Shown: positions 10,401-19,318, counted from the stretch's first letter. The stretch: 64,000 nt of DNA from Pseudorhodoferax soli (GCF_003337555.1 NZ_QPJK01000005.1:310001-374000); one strand, 5' to 3'. Made by a program: numbers and translations. Notes: generated by a model not told the origin, from the sequence alone.

Positions 10401-11517
10401 CATCACCGACAGCAACGACGCCGCCATCGTGCGGAGCATCATCAGCCTGGGCCATGACCTGGGACTGACCGTGATGGCCGAGGGAGTCGAGGACGAGAAT
10501 CAACGCGCCTTCCTGGTCGCCAACTTCTGCGACAGCTTCCAGGGCTACCTGTTTGCCCGTCCCATGCCACTGGACGAGTTGGAACTGTTTGCCCAACGCC
10601 ACGTTGCCGTGAGCTCGGAGCTGCCCTCGAACCTCCTGCCCGTGCTGGCAGGCGCGGCACCGAACCACGACGAAGTCCTCGCGGCGGTCGCGCAGGCTGT
10701 CCCCGCGATGATTGCAGTCAACGGGCCAGACGAGCGCTATCTGTTCGTCAACCGGGCGTTCGAGAACTGGTTCGGGGTGGACTGCTCCGAGATCGTCGGA
10801 AGAACCAGCCTGCAAGTGCTTGGACGGACAGAGTACGAACGTTCTTTGCCGTGGATCGAACGGGCCCTCGGCGGTGAGACGGTGAGTTTCGAGAAGTCGT
10901 TTCCCGGCCGGATTCCTGCCGTTCATGTGGCGGTGAGCTTCATTCCCCTGAGAACTGCCGATGGTTCTGCGAATGGCTATGTCACCGTCGCACAGGACGT
11001 CACCCGCCACCGCGAGGAAGCGAATCGCCTGCTCCAGCTGTCCGAGCGGGACCCGCTGACTGGCCTGCTGAACCGCCGAGGCTTCGAACGCTATCTGGAG
11101 ATGGAAGCTGCCGGCGGCAGAGGCCAACGCGTCGGCCTGCTGTATGTCGACCTGGACCACTTCAAGATGGTGAACGACGCGCACGGCCACCCGGTCGGAG
11201 ACGAGGTGCTGCGCGAGTTTGCGCAGAGGCTGCGCCGGGTTGTCCGGCCTGACGACGGTGTCGCTCGCGTTGGCGGTGACGAGTTCGCAGTCATCCTCTC
11301 CGCCGTGCCATCGGAGGCGCTGTGCCATGCCGCAGCCGAGGAGGTTCTTTCGGTGATCGGGCAGCCATTCACGGTGGGGCAGGTGAGCTTGACCATCACC
11401 GCAAGCATCGGCATCGCCTTTGGCGCTGCGCCGGGCGAGGGGTATGAGCAACTGGTGAAGCGCGCCGACGCCATGCTCTACCAGGCAAAGGCCGGCGGTC
11501 GGGGCAGATGGGTCTAG
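7468..11517 (+). CDS. Multidomain PAS/GAF-GGDEF-EAL-PAS-GGDEF cyclic-di-GMP protein
   Basis: This 1349-residue cytoplasmic protein has an unusual order: PAS (about 20-140), GAF (about 160-320), a second GAF-like region (about 330-485), PAS (about 490-610), GGDEF (about 615-775), EAL (about 790-1040), PAS (about 1060-1180) and a second GGDEF (about 1185-1345). The first GGDEF motif reads GADEF (near residue 691) and may be catalytically poor. The EAL domain keeps EALLRW, DDFGTGYSSLSYL, KIDQAFV and MAEGVE, so phosphodiesterase activity is expected. The second cyclase domain has an intact GGDEF (near 1268) with RPDD five residues upstream as inhibitory site. The chosen start is GTG at 7468, with no clear Shine-Dalgarno. 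Several sensory modules suggest both synthesis and breakdown under signal control; no membrane span is seen. Confidence 0.88.
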   Translation: MSQAVASAAVTQTKEPAATVGDLFRALFHDSPRPLIIYNAHTLRILAANGAAVALYGYEQAEFRELEIPQLWSEGTSGQAERAKEDATAFVRSLPLQQPTQFFRRLHARKNRQPLDVEISSTPIGYEGVSARVLHVLDLTKKMEVQRLAAQASRAQRMLSACNEALIRAINEEELLKRVCEVAVEVGGYVLAWIGFAQHDEDKTVLPAAVAGVNGHLVLEAELSWAAQGDSGKNSAGRAIRAGKPDVTFDVREDASFPIWQASVDAIGYRGIVSLPLRHRGTVLGAMCFYSAAVAHVGPSELSLLESLADDVAFGIENLRVQDEQRRLHQAVLSVGSAVSHRTGDDFFEHLVQGLVEATGAQAGQLARFLPGSLSRCQSRCATSGNGQLHLPDFDVAPALASQMQTTEVLFAGELGVMSYPDARLAQQVGAEAFAMHRLDDVQGEPIGFIAVLYRAAQPQSKFVEAMLRIFAARASAELQRLQSDARIRSQASLLDKAQDAIYVRDLDHRILTWNQGCERIFGWGAEEMIGRDATEFGSGSLAEKLARHSVLLKDGAWSGEAIHPRKDGSLVQVETRWTLVRDDAGRPESVLSISTDITRRKQAEEAVHRLAFYDTLTGLPNRQSFNATLRASRIGSSKADGAGALLFINIDRFKLVNETLGHSKGDLLLKLASNRLQTAVMPTGYVAHIGADEFVVLLAPTQGSLEDAQARAGQVSRNIAQAFKSPFRLEEFVHMASVCVGIAPFFGNAFSDEELLQHADLAMIQAKSVGRGVVRFYDPRLHTAASERAALEKDLRHAVARGEFVLHFQPQLRRDGRFTGAEALLRWKHPERGMVSPARFIPIAEDTGLILSIGAWVLEEACQQLAKWQDAPAADLLASVTLSVNVSASQFRQDDFVEQVDACLRRHCVRPSRLKIELTESLLVYDMESIIQKMRQLRSLGIGLSLDDFGTGYSSLSYLTRMPLDQLKIDQAFVRDVITDSNDAAIVRSIISLGHDLGLTVMAEGVEDENQRAFLVANFCDSFQGYLFARPMPLDELELFAQRHVAVSSELPSNLLPVLAGAAPNHDEVLAAVAQAVPAMIAVNGPDERYLFVNRAFENWFGVDCSEIVGRTSLQVLGRTEYERSLPWIERALGGETVSFEKSFPGRIPAVHVAVSFIPLRTADGSANGYVTVAQDVTRHREEANRLLQLSERDPLTGLLNRRGFERYLEMEAAGGRGQRVGLLYVDLDHFKMVNDAHGHPVGDEVLREFAQRLRRVVRPDDGVARVGGDEFAVILSAVPSEALCHAAAEEVLSVIGQPFTVGQVSLTITASIGIAFGAAPGEGYEQLVKRADAMLYQAKAGGRGRWV

Positions 11518-11580
11518 CGCGAAGCTAGCGCGGGTCGTGCGCGGTGCGTGCCGGAGCCAGCCCGCCGCATATTGCCGGAT

Positions 11581-11943
11581 CTACGCCGTCTGCTGCCGCT
11601 CCGAAGCGTCCTTGCCGCTCATGGTTAGACCGTAAGCCTGGAGGAATGCCGCCACCGATGGGTGACGTTCCATGCTTCCGAGCAGATGAACGGCGACCGC
11701 GCCATCGGGCGCCAATGACACGGTGGCCATGTTGACGGCGGTGTCGGACCACTCCACGCGCCGGCGTAGCCCGAGCAGTTCATCGGCGGCGCATTGCGCC
11801 TCAGCGGGCGTCAGCAGTTGGGAGGGGAGGTGGAACGACACGCCCGGAATGTAGATGACACACTTTGTTTCAGCTTCGGAGCCTTCCCGGATCTTCAGCA
11901 ACCTGGTGGAAGGCTGCCGGTTCAGACCCACAGGGCCGCACAC
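11581..11943 (-). CDS. Hypothetical protein downstream of AlkB-like gene
   Basis: This 120-residue protein of unrecognised family starts at GTG 11943, only 9 nt after the stop of the AlkB-like gene on the same strand, so it is probably cotranscribed. It has no signal peptide or membrane span. The middle (SFHLPSQLLTPAEAQCAADELLGL and on) looks like a folded alpha/beta protein with normal codon use. Whether it begins exactly here is uncertain. Confidence 0.5.
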   Translation of the reverse strand: MCGPVGLNRQPSTRLLKIREGSEAETKCVIYIPGVSFHLPSQLLTPAEAQCAADELLGLRRRVEWSDTAVNMATVSLAPDGAVAVHLLGSMERHPSVAAFLQAYGLTMSGKDASERQQTA

Positions 11944-11952
11944 GCTCGGCGG

Positions 11953-12546
11953 TCACGCGTGTCGAAGTGGGCGTGCCACGGGCGTGCGAAACGTGACGGA
12001 CCAGCGGTGCGCCTTCACGGGCGGTACGCAGTGCTGCCAGCCCCAGCGCGCAGCGCCTTCCATCTTGTAGATGGACCGCGGAGCCACGGCGAGCTGCAGG
12101 GCGTGGCGTTTGGCTGCGTCGTCAGGGGGGTAGGGCCGGAACCTCAGCACGGCATCGTTGCCGAGCGAGACGCCAACCACGGCCTCGAAATCAGGCACAT
12201 CGCGGTGCCAGCCCAGGGGTGTGCCCGGTGCGTACTCGGCCACCAGGACCTGCACCAGTTGGCGAGGAGGCACGCCGAGCCAGGTGGCAACGCGGTCGCG
12301 CAGCGGCACGAGGCGCTCGTCCAATGCAGCTCCCGACCGCAACGTGTTCGTCTCGAAGTCATAGCTGCCGCCGAAGCTCACGACCTGGCGGCGAGCGGTG
12401 TACTCCCTGTACTTCGCTGGCTGAAACGGCAAGGTTCCGATGACCTCGAGCAGTTGCGCCTCTTCCTCCCGTGACAGGAAGTCGGGCTGGTACCGAAGGC
12501 CGGGTATGGACACGACCTCCTGGGCGGCGAACAAGTCGTTCTGCAT
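11953..12546 (-). CDS. alkB: AlkB-family alpha-ketoglutarate/Fe(II)-dependent dioxygenase
   Basis: This 197-residue protein belongs to the AlkB-like 2OG-Fe(II) oxygenases, which demethylate alkylated nucleic-acid bases or act on related targets. The iron-binding HxD is in LGWHRDVPDFEAVVGVSLG, the distal His is near WQHCVPPVKAHRWSVTFR, and the 2OG-binding Arg lies in RWSVTFRTP. The N-terminus (GLRYQPDFLSREEEAQLL) resembles the shorter AlkB-like proteins rather than E. coli AlkB. The ATG at 12546 is preferred; an upstream in-frame GTG at 12612 would add 22 low-complexity residues. No Ada-like partner is adjacent. The exact substrate is unknown. Confidence 0.82.
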   Translation of the reverse strand: MQNDLFAAQEVVSIPGLRYQPDFLSREEEAQLLEVIGTLPFQPAKYREYTARRQVVSFGGSYDFETNTLRSGAALDERLVPLRDRVATWLGVPPRQLVQVLVAEYAPGTPLGWHRDVPDFEAVVGVSLGNDAVLRFRPYPPDDAAKRHALQLAVAPRSIYKMEGAARWGWQHCVPPVKAHRWSVTFRTPVARPLRHA

Positions 12547-12856
12547 GCTGCGTTGCCGAAGCGAGGCGCCGGTGGGGGCACGATGCGTTGATCCAATGCC
12601 GCCGCCACGCACAGGCTTCTAGTGGTAATACTGTAGTTATGCACAGTAATTCTAGAGCAGATCGTTTTCTCCATGTCTGCCCGCTGCCAAGACCTCCTTG
12701 CGCTCCGATGAACTTCCGGCAGCGCTGCCTGGAGCCAGCGGAAATGCCTTCGTCGACTTACAAGGTTCCTGCGGCATCGCGGCTTGCAAGCCGGTCCGCG
12801 CCGCTGGGTAACATGCGCCGCCCAAGCCTGTCACCACGCCGCCGAAGCCGCTCCAG

Positions 12857-13768
12857 ATGAAATCACTCGACTCGCTGCGGATCTTCGTGATCACCCAACG
12901 GAAGGGGAGCCTCTCGGCCGCGGCGCGCAGCCTGAGCCTGTCGCCGGCCACCATCTCCCGCCGCATCACGGCGCTCGAGGAGGAGTTGGGCGTGCAGCTG
13001 GTCGACCGCACCAGCCGCAATCTCAAGGTGACCGAGGCCGGCCAGGCCTTCCTGGAACATGCCGAGCGTGTGCTCGAGGCCATGTCCGAGGCGGAGCAGG
13101 CCGCGCGCGACGCCCTCAAGCGGCCCGAGGGCCGGCTGCGCATCCATTCCCGCACGCAGATCGGCATCCGCGTGATCGCGCCGCTGCTGCCGCGCTTTGC
13201 CCAACAGTACCCGGACATCCAGGTCGAGTACGAGCTGTCCGAGCACCCCGTCAACATCATCGAGCAGGACTTCGATGTGGACATCCGCACCGGTGAGTCG
13301 ACGGATTCGGGCTTCGTGATCAAGCGCCTGCTGAGCAGCGACGAGGTGCTGGTGGCCAGTGCGGCGTTCGCGAAGCGGCATCCGAACATCCGCCACCCGG
13401 ACGACCTGCACCGCCTGCCCTGCCTGACCTACCGGCGCGAGCAGGAGTCGACGACGTGGAAGTACATCGACGGGCAGGGCGTGCAGCACGCGCTGCCGAT
13501 CAAGGGCGTGCTGAGCTCCAACAACGGCGAGGTGCTGCGGCTGGCGGCCATCGGCAGCATGGGCGTCGCGCTGCTGTCCGAACCGGCCGTGCGGGCCGAC
13601 ATCGAGGCGGGCACGCTGGTGCGGCTGCTGGCGGACTATCGCTTTGCCGTGCGCCAGTTCTCCAACGGCGTGTTCGCCGTGTTCCGCCAGAACCGCGCCT
13701 TGCCGCTGAAGGTGCGGGCTTTCGTGGACTTCATGGCCGAGGCGCTGCGCGAGCCTGAGGCGCGCTGA
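12857..13768 (+). CDS. LysR-family transcriptional regulator
   Basis: This 303-residue regulator has an N-terminal winged helix-turn-helix (about 1-60: GSLSAAARSLSLSPATISRR) followed by the periplasmic-binding-protein-like effector domain (about 90-300: GRLRIHSRTQIGIRVIAPLL, then GFVIKRLLSSDEVLVAS). It is of the CrgA-like subgroup common in Burkholderiales. It lies convergent with the gutted bug gene at 13788 and upstream of the alkyl sulfatase/PhoD/alcohol dehydrogenase genes, which it may control; that link is positional only. Confidence 0.9.
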   Translation: MKSLDSLRIFVITQRKGSLSAAARSLSLSPATISRRITALEEELGVQLVDRTSRNLKVTEAGQAFLEHAERVLEAMSEAEQAARDALKRPEGRLRIHSRTQIGIRVIAPLLPRFAQQYPDIQVEYELSEHPVNIIEQDFDVDIRTGESTDSGFVIKRLLSSDEVLVASAAFAKRHPNIRHPDDLHRLPCLTYRREQESTTWKYIDGQGVQHALPIKGVLSSNNGEVLRLAAIGSMGVALLSEPAVRADIEAGTLVRLLADYRFAVRQFSNGVFAVFRQNRALPLKVRAFVDFMAEALREPEAR

Positions 13769-13787
13769 CCGGCAGGGCAGGGCCCGG

Positions 13788-13994
13788 TCATTCGACGTCG
13801 ATGCGCACGCCGCTTTCCACCAGGGCCTGCAGCTTGCGCGATTCGGCCGCCAGGAAGGCGGCGAACTGCTGTGGCGTGCCGGGCGTGAAGTAGCAGGCCG
13901 GCCGCGTGGGGAACTCGGTCTGGGCGCTGGCCTGGTGCGCGAGCGCCAGCAGCACTGCGGCGCCGGCCATGCGGATCATCTGGCGCTTGTTCAT
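13788..13994 (-). pseudogene. Bug/TctC receptor remnant with a large in-frame internal deletion
   Basis: This 68-residue frame joins the two ends of a Bug-family periplasmic receptor. Residues 1-32 are a signal peptide plus the start of the mature protein (AVLLALAHQASAQ then TEFPTRP). Residues 33-68 match the extreme C-terminus of the family (TPQQFAAFLAAESRKLQALV). Intact Bug proteins in this window are 320-328 residues, so roughly 250 residues are missing without loss of frame. It cannot form the two-lobed binding fold. It sits tail-to-tail with the LysR gene and divergent from the alkyl sulfatase gene. It is either a pseudogene or, less likely, a tiny secreted protein. Confidence 0.8.
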
Positions 13995-14180
13995 GGCCGC
14001 AGTGTGGCGAGAACGGTGCGTGCAGGCGCGCGCTCAGGCGCAAAGTTGCTTTGCACAACGCGGTGGGCTTTGCGGCACGGCGCTTCCTACGATCCAGGCC
14101 CGGGTGCTGCCTTGCCACCAAGCGCTTGCCCAGGATCACACCATCGAGCCGTCAGCCAGCGTCCAGAAGAGAGAACCACC

Positions 14181-16073
14181 ATGCGACCCGCCCATCCCGA
14201 CACCCTGGCCGCGCACGCTCGCGTGCGTGCCGAACTCGACTTCAGCGACCGCGGCGACTTCGAGGACGTGCGCCGCGGCTTCATCGCCACCTTGCCCGAC
14301 GCGCACATCGACGCCGACAGCGGCGGCGTCTCCTGGAGCATGAAGCCCTATGGCTTCCTGGCCGGCGAGTCGCCCGACACCGTCAACCCCAGCCTGTGGC
14401 GCATGTCGCAGCTGAACGCCGTGCACGGCCTGTTCGAGGTGAAGGAGGGCGTGTACCAGGTGCGCGGCTTTTCGCTGGCCAACGTGACCTTCATCGAAGG
14501 CGACACGGGCGTGATCGTGGTCGACCCGCTGCAGTTCACCGAGCATGCGCGCGCGGCCATCGCGCTGTACCGCGCCCACCGCGGCGACCGCCCGGTCGTC
14601 GCCGTGGTCTACACCCACAGCCACCGCGACCACTACGGCGGCGTGCGCGGCGTGATCGGGCCGGACGACGTGCGCCGGGGCGTCAAGGTCATCGCCCCCA
14701 ACGGCTTCACCGAAGAGTCGTTCTCCGAATCCATCCTGGCCGGCGTGCCGATGCGCCGGCGCGCGCTGTTCCAGTTCGGCTGGTCATTGGAGCCCGGCGC
14801 GATGGCGCATGTGGACAGCGGCCTGGGCAAGGCCGTGGGCCGTGGCGGCGACGGCTTCGTCGCGCCGACCCTGCTGATCCGCGAGCCGACCGAGCGGCAT
14901 GTGGTCGACGGGGTGGAGATCGTGTTCCACCTCACGCCCGGCACCGAGGCGCCGGCCGACATGAACATGCACTACCCCGGCCTGCGCGTGCTGAACCTGG
15001 CCGAGAACGCCTGCCACACCATGCACAACCTCTGCCCGCTGCGGGGCGCCAAGACGCGCGACGCACTGGCCTGGGCGCGCTACCTCGACCAGGCGCTCGA
15101 CGCCTTCGTGCCCGGGGTGGACGCGCTGATCGTGCAGCACCACTGGCCGGTGTGGGGCAGCGAGCGCATCGCCCAGTACGTGGCAGGGCAGCGCGACATG
15201 TACCGCTACCTGCACGACCAGACGCTGCGCCTGATGAGCCACGGCCGCACGCCGCGCGAGATCGCCGAAGAGCTGATGCTGCCCAGCGAACTCTCCAGGC
15301 AATGGTTTGCGCGCGGCTACTACGGCGCCGTGGCGCACAACGTGCACGCGGTCTACGCCCATTACCTGGGGCCGTACGACGGCAATCCGGCCAACCTGAA
15401 CCCGCTGCCGCCCGCGGCCTCCGCCGTGAAGTACATGGAGTACATGGGCGGTGCCGATGCGGTGGTGGCCAGGGCGCGGCAGGACTACGAGGCCGGCCAG
15501 TTCCGCTGGGTGGTCGAGGCGCTGAACCACGTGGTGTTCGCCGAACCCGGCCACCAGGCGGCGCGGCAACTGTCGGCCGATGCGATGGAGCAGATGGGCT
15601 ACCAGGCCGAGTCGGCCACCTGGCGCAATTCGTACCTGCTGGCCGCACGCGAGCTGCGCAGCCGCTCGGCCGCCTCCGCGCCCAAGGGCGTGTCGATCAG
15701 CCCGGACATCGTGTCCATCCTGCCCTTCGGCAGCTTCCTGGAGTACCTGGGTATTCGCGTCAACGGGCCGAAGGCGCAAGGCCTGAAGGCGCGCTTCGAC
15801 TGGCAGCTGAGCGATGCGTCCGGTGTGGACACGCACCGGCTGACCTTGTCCAACGGCGCGTTGAACCATTTGCCGGGCAGCCATGGCGCTGAAGCCGATG
15901 CCGTGGTGCGCATGTCGCGCGAGCAGCTGGGCCAGTTGTCGGCGGGACGCAGCGCCTTGCTCGCGGCCTTGGACCAACAGGAGCTCGATGTGCGTGGGAA
16001 TGCGGCGCTGTTCCGCAGCTTCGTGGAGTGCCTGGACGAGTTCGACCCGATGTTCAACATCGTGGAGCCTTAG
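14181..16073 (+). CDS. Alkyl sulfatase, SdsA1/BDS1-like metallo-beta-lactamase-fold enzyme
   Basis: This 630-residue enzyme should hydrolyse alkyl sulfate esters such as dodecyl sulfate to alcohol and sulfate with two zinc ions. The metallo-beta-lactamase motif THSHRDHYGG lies near residues 144-153. Further metal ligands are expected around MNMHYPGLRVLNLAENACHTMHNL. The family-specific dimerisation segment follows (HNVHAVYAHYLGPYDGNP), and a C-terminal SCP2-like domain begins near residue 505. The length matches the family (about 630-660). No signal peptide is evident from this start, so it may act in the cytoplasm or the N-terminus may be longer. The downstream alcohol dehydrogenase could oxidise the released alcohol. 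Confidence 0.88.
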   Translation: MRPAHPDTLAAHARVRAELDFSDRGDFEDVRRGFIATLPDAHIDADSGGVSWSMKPYGFLAGESPDTVNPSLWRMSQLNAVHGLFEVKEGVYQVRGFSLANVTFIEGDTGVIVVDPLQFTEHARAAIALYRAHRGDRPVVAVVYTHSHRDHYGGVRGVIGPDDVRRGVKVIAPNGFTEESFSESILAGVPMRRRALFQFGWSLEPGAMAHVDSGLGKAVGRGGDGFVAPTLLIREPTERHVVDGVEIVFHLTPGTEAPADMNMHYPGLRVLNLAENACHTMHNLCPLRGAKTRDALAWARYLDQALDAFVPGVDALIVQHHWPVWGSERIAQYVAGQRDMYRYLHDQTLRLMSHGRTPREIAEELMLPSELSRQWFARGYYGAVAHNVHAVYAHYLGPYDGNPANLNPLPPAASAVKYMEYMGGADAVVARARQDYEAGQFRWVVEALNHVVFAEPGHQAARQLSADAMEQMGYQAESATWRNSYLLAARELRSRSAASAPKGVSISPDIVSILPFGSFLEYLGIRVNGPKAQGLKARFDWQLSDASGVDTHRLTLSNGALNHLPGSHGAEADAVVRMSREQLGQLSAGRSALLAALDQQELDVRGNAALFRSFVECLDEFDPMFNIVEP

Positions 16074-16199
16074 GGATGCGCGGCTGTAAGAACGGACTGA
16101 CGCGATCTCAGCCGGCCAGCCTGCTGCGTGCGCAGCATCTGCAGTCAACGCTCCCATCGGTTTGCCGGCGACCCGCCGCACCTCACAAGAAGAACACCG

Positions 16200-17936
16200 A
16201 TGGACCACGAAATGCCCGAGGGGACTGCGACTGTGCTGCCGGACCACACGGCCGATGCGGCGCTGTCACGCCGCCGTTTCATCCGCGGCGCCATGCTCTA
16301 TGCCATGGCCGTCGGCGCCGGTACCACGCTGTCGGCATGCGGCGGCGGCGGAGGCGATGACGACAGCGGCGACCCGCCACCGCCGGAAAGTGCGAGCGAG
16401 GCCTTCAAGCATGGCGTCGCCAGTGGCGACCCGCTCGCAGACCGCGTGATCCTGTGGACGCGCGTTTCGCCAGTGGCACCGGGCACCTTCATGGTGGGCT
16501 GGGAGCTGTCGAGCGACGCCAACTTCGGCATCATCCTGGGGCGCGGCACCGTGACCACCGGGCCTGCACAGGACTACACGGTCAAGGTCGACGTGACTGG
16601 CTTGCAGCCGTCCAGCACGTACTACTACCGCTTCTCGCATGGGGCGGAGCTTTCTCCCATCGGCCGGACCAAGACGCTGCCCGTCGGCAGCGTGAGCCAG
16701 GTCAAGCTGGCCGTGCTGTCGTGCGCCAACTTTCCCGCGGGTTACTTCAACGTCTATGCCGACGTGGCCAAGCGTGGCGACATCGACGCCGCGCTGCACC
16801 TGGGCGACTACATCTACGAGTACGGCCTGCTGGGCTATGCGTCGCAGACGGCCTTCGTCATCGACCGCGAGTCCGACCCGCGGCAGGAGATCCTGACCCT
16901 GGCCGACTACCGGCGGCGGCATGCACAGTACAAGACCGACCCCGACCTGCGGGCGCTGCACGCGGCCGTCCCGCTGATCGCCGTGTGGGATGACCACGAC
17001 GTGGCCGACAACGCGTGGTCGGCGGGCGCGGGCAACCACGATGCATCCTCCGAAGGAGGCTTTGCCGAACGCCGCGCCGCAGCGGTGCAGGCCTGGCAGG
17101 AATGGCTGCCGATCCGCGTACCCGATGCGGCGAACCCCTTGAAGATCTACCGCAGCTTCGACTTCGGCACGCTGGCGTCGCTGCACATGCTGGACACCCG
17201 GCTCATCGGACGCGACGAGCAGCTCACGCTGCCCGCCTTCCTGGAAGGCGCGGGGCTTGGGGCAGGGCGGCAGATGCTCGGCACCGAGCAGTCGGACTGG
17301 CTGACCGCTCAGATGACGGCGTCCAGCGCAACCTGGCAGGTGCTGGGCCAGCAGGTGCTGATGGCGCGCATGGAAATTCCCTTGTCGGTCGCCTCGTCGT
17401 TCACCTTGGAGACGCTGGCCGAATTCACCTTGGCTAAGGCCACGCCCGAACCGCTGCGCAGCGATTCGCAGCGGGAGCTGGTGAACCAGCGACGCGCGCC
17501 GTACAACCTCGATGCCTGGGACGGCTACCCGGCCGCGCGCGAGTCGGTGCTGGCCACGGCACGCGGTCTGGACAAGAACCTGATCTCGCTGGCCGGCGAC
17601 ACCCACAACGCGTGGGCCAGCGACCTGACGGATGCCGCGGGCGGCCACGTGGGCGTGGAATTTGCCACCGCATCGGTCAGCTCGCCGGGCTTCGAGCGTG
17701 CGCTGCCGCTGATCTCCAGCGCCGTGCTGGAGGACGCGTTTCCCGACATGGTTCCGGACCTGCGCTACGCCGAGTGCAGCCACCGTGGCTATGTGGTGCT
17801 GACGCTGACGCCCGCCGAGGCACGCAGTGAATGGGTGGAGGTCGACACCGTCTGGAGCCGCGACTACCAGGCCCGCACTGTCAAGACCCTGCGCACCTTG
17901 CCGGGCAGCGGCAACAGAACCATCCTCGACGCTTGA
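16200..17936 (+). CDS. phoD: PhoD-family alkaline phosphatase, Tat-exported, lipoprotein-type
   Basis: This 578-residue phosphodiesterase/phosphomonoesterase would release phosphate from extracellular esters. The twin-arginine signal SRRRFIRG lies near residues 23-30, and the hydrophobic stretch ends in LSAC followed by a Gly/Asp-rich linker (GGGGGDDDSG), so it is likely lipidated after Tat export. The fibronectin-like N-terminal PhoD domain (SEAFKHGVASGDPLADRVILWTRVSP begins it) is followed by the metallophosphatase core with LGDYIYEYG, VWDDHDVADNAW and SLAGDTHNAWAS carrying the metal ligands. The ATG at 16200 lies 127 nt after the sulfatase stop. No Pho box is evident. Confidence 0.9.
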   Translation: MDHEMPEGTATVLPDHTADAALSRRRFIRGAMLYAMAVGAGTTLSACGGGGGDDDSGDPPPPESASEAFKHGVASGDPLADRVILWTRVSPVAPGTFMVGWELSSDANFGIILGRGTVTTGPAQDYTVKVDVTGLQPSSTYYYRFSHGAELSPIGRTKTLPVGSVSQVKLAVLSCANFPAGYFNVYADVAKRGDIDAALHLGDYIYEYGLLGYASQTAFVIDRESDPRQEILTLADYRRRHAQYKTDPDLRALHAAVPLIAVWDDHDVADNAWSAGAGNHDASSEGGFAERRAAAVQAWQEWLPIRVPDAANPLKIYRSFDFGTLASLHMLDTRLIGRDEQLTLPAFLEGAGLGAGRQMLGTEQSDWLTAQMTASSATWQVLGQQVLMARMEIPLSVASSFTLETLAEFTLAKATPEPLRSDSQRELVNQRRAPYNLDAWDGYPAARESVLATARGLDKNLISLAGDTHNAWASDLTDAAGGHVGVEFATASVSSPGFERALPLISSAVLEDAFPDMVPDLRYAECSHRGYVVLTLTPAEARSEWVEVDTVWSRDYQARTVKTLRTLPGSGNRTILDA

Positions 17937-18223
17937 GGGTGCGCGCTTCGGCGCAGTGAGGCCGGCGGATCGCCACGCGCTTGCCTGCGCGCCTGCAGGC
18001 CGTCGGGCCGCGCAGCGGTCCTCATTCGCCTGCACCGGCCGCCCTCCCAACCGCCCCACGGTGTGCGGCCGTGCCCGCTTCGCGGCCGCCGCACCGGCCC
18101 GCAACGCACCGCGGCATGCAAACCATGGTTGCAGAAACTGCGGTTTGCAGGGGCAGATGCCGCTCCATACTGCGCCGCGATCCGGCCGCCGTGGCCGCGA
18201 CATACCGATGGGAGACGCATCTG

Positions 18224-19318
18224 ATGAGAGCAGCAGTTCTGCAGGAGTTCGGCCAGCCGCTGGTGATCCAGGAGGTGGCGATTGCCGCGCCCGGGCCGGA
18301 CGAGGTGCTGCTGAGAACCGCCGCCGTCGGCCTGTGCCACAGCGACCTGCACTACATGCAGGGCATGCGCAAGATTCCGCTGCCTGGCGTGCTGGGCCAC
18401 GAAGTCTCTGGCGTGGTCGAGGCCGTGGGCGAGCGCGTGCGGGATCTCCAACCCGGCGACCACGTGGTCGGTGCCCTGTCGGTCTTTTGCGGCCTGTGCC
18501 GGCAATGCCTGGGCGGCCGTTTCGCGCTGTGCATGGACACCGAGGTCAAGCAGCCCCCCGGCAAGGCGCGGCGCCTGTCGCATGGCGAGCAGCCGGTCAG
18601 CCAGGTATTCAACCTGTCCGGCTTTGCCGAGAAGATGCTGGTGCACCGCAACGCGCTGGTTCAGATCCGCAAGGACATGCCGCTGGACCGCGCGGCGCTG
18701 CTGGGCTGCGCCGTGATCACCGGCACCGGTGCGGTGTTCCGCAACGCGCAGGTGCCGGCCGGCGCCTCGGTGGCGGTGGTGGGCTGCGGCGGCGTGGGCC
18801 TGGCGGCCGTCAATGGCGCCCAGATCGCCGGTGCGGCGCGCATCATCGCCATCGACAACGTGCCCGGCAAGCTGGAGCTGGCCCGCAAGTTCGGCGCCAC
18901 CGACACGCTGCTGGCGAGCGAGGGCGACGTGGTCGCCCGCGTGCAGGAGATGACACAGGGCGGCGTGGAGTTCTCGTTCGAATGCATCGGCCTGCCCGCC
19001 ACAGTGGAGCAGTGCTTCCGCATGCTCCAGCCGGGCGGCACGGCCACCATCGTCGGCCTGTTCGCGCCCGGCGCCAAGGCTTCCATCGAGGGCAGCGAGT
19101 TCTTCCTGGAGAAGAAGATCCGCGGCTCCGCCTTGGGCTCGGCGCGCATCCGCGACGACATCCCGCGCCTGGTGGAGCTGTACCTGCAGGGCCGGCTCAA
19201 CCTGGACGACATGGTGTCGCGGCGCATCCGGCTGGAAGACATCAACGAAGGATTCGCCGCCATGCAGCGCGGCGAGGTGGCGCGCAGCGTGATCGTGTTC
19301 GACGGCGTGGGCGGGTGA
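18224..19318 (+). CDS. Zinc-dependent alcohol dehydrogenase (class III-like MDR)
   Basis: This 364-residue medium-chain dehydrogenase oxidises a primary alcohol with NAD. Catalytic zinc ligands are in VGLCHSDLHY and GHEVSG, with the third near GCAVITGTG. The structural zinc motif CGLCRQCLGGRFALC has all four cysteines. The nucleotide-binding glycine motif is GCGGVGLAAV. GGAG at 18211-18214 lies 9 nt before the ATG at 18224. It is followed after 59 nt by a Bug receptor on the same strand, so they probably form an operon. Together with the alkyl sulfatase two genes upstream it could oxidise alcohols released from sulfate esters; this is inference. Confidence 0.9.
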   Translation: MRAAVLQEFGQPLVIQEVAIAAPGPDEVLLRTAAVGLCHSDLHYMQGMRKIPLPGVLGHEVSGVVEAVGERVRDLQPGDHVVGALSVFCGLCRQCLGGRFALCMDTEVKQPPGKARRLSHGEQPVSQVFNLSGFAEKMLVHRNALVQIRKDMPLDRAALLGCAVITGTGAVFRNAQVPAGASVAVVGCGGVGLAAVNGAQIAGAARIIAIDNVPGKLELARKFGATDTLLASEGDVVARVQEMTQGGVEFSFECIGLPATVEQCFRMLQPGGTATIVGLFAPGAKASIEGSEFFLEKKIRGSALGSARIRDDIPRLVELYLQGRLNLDDMVSRRIRLEDINEGFAAMQRGEVARSVIVFDGVGG

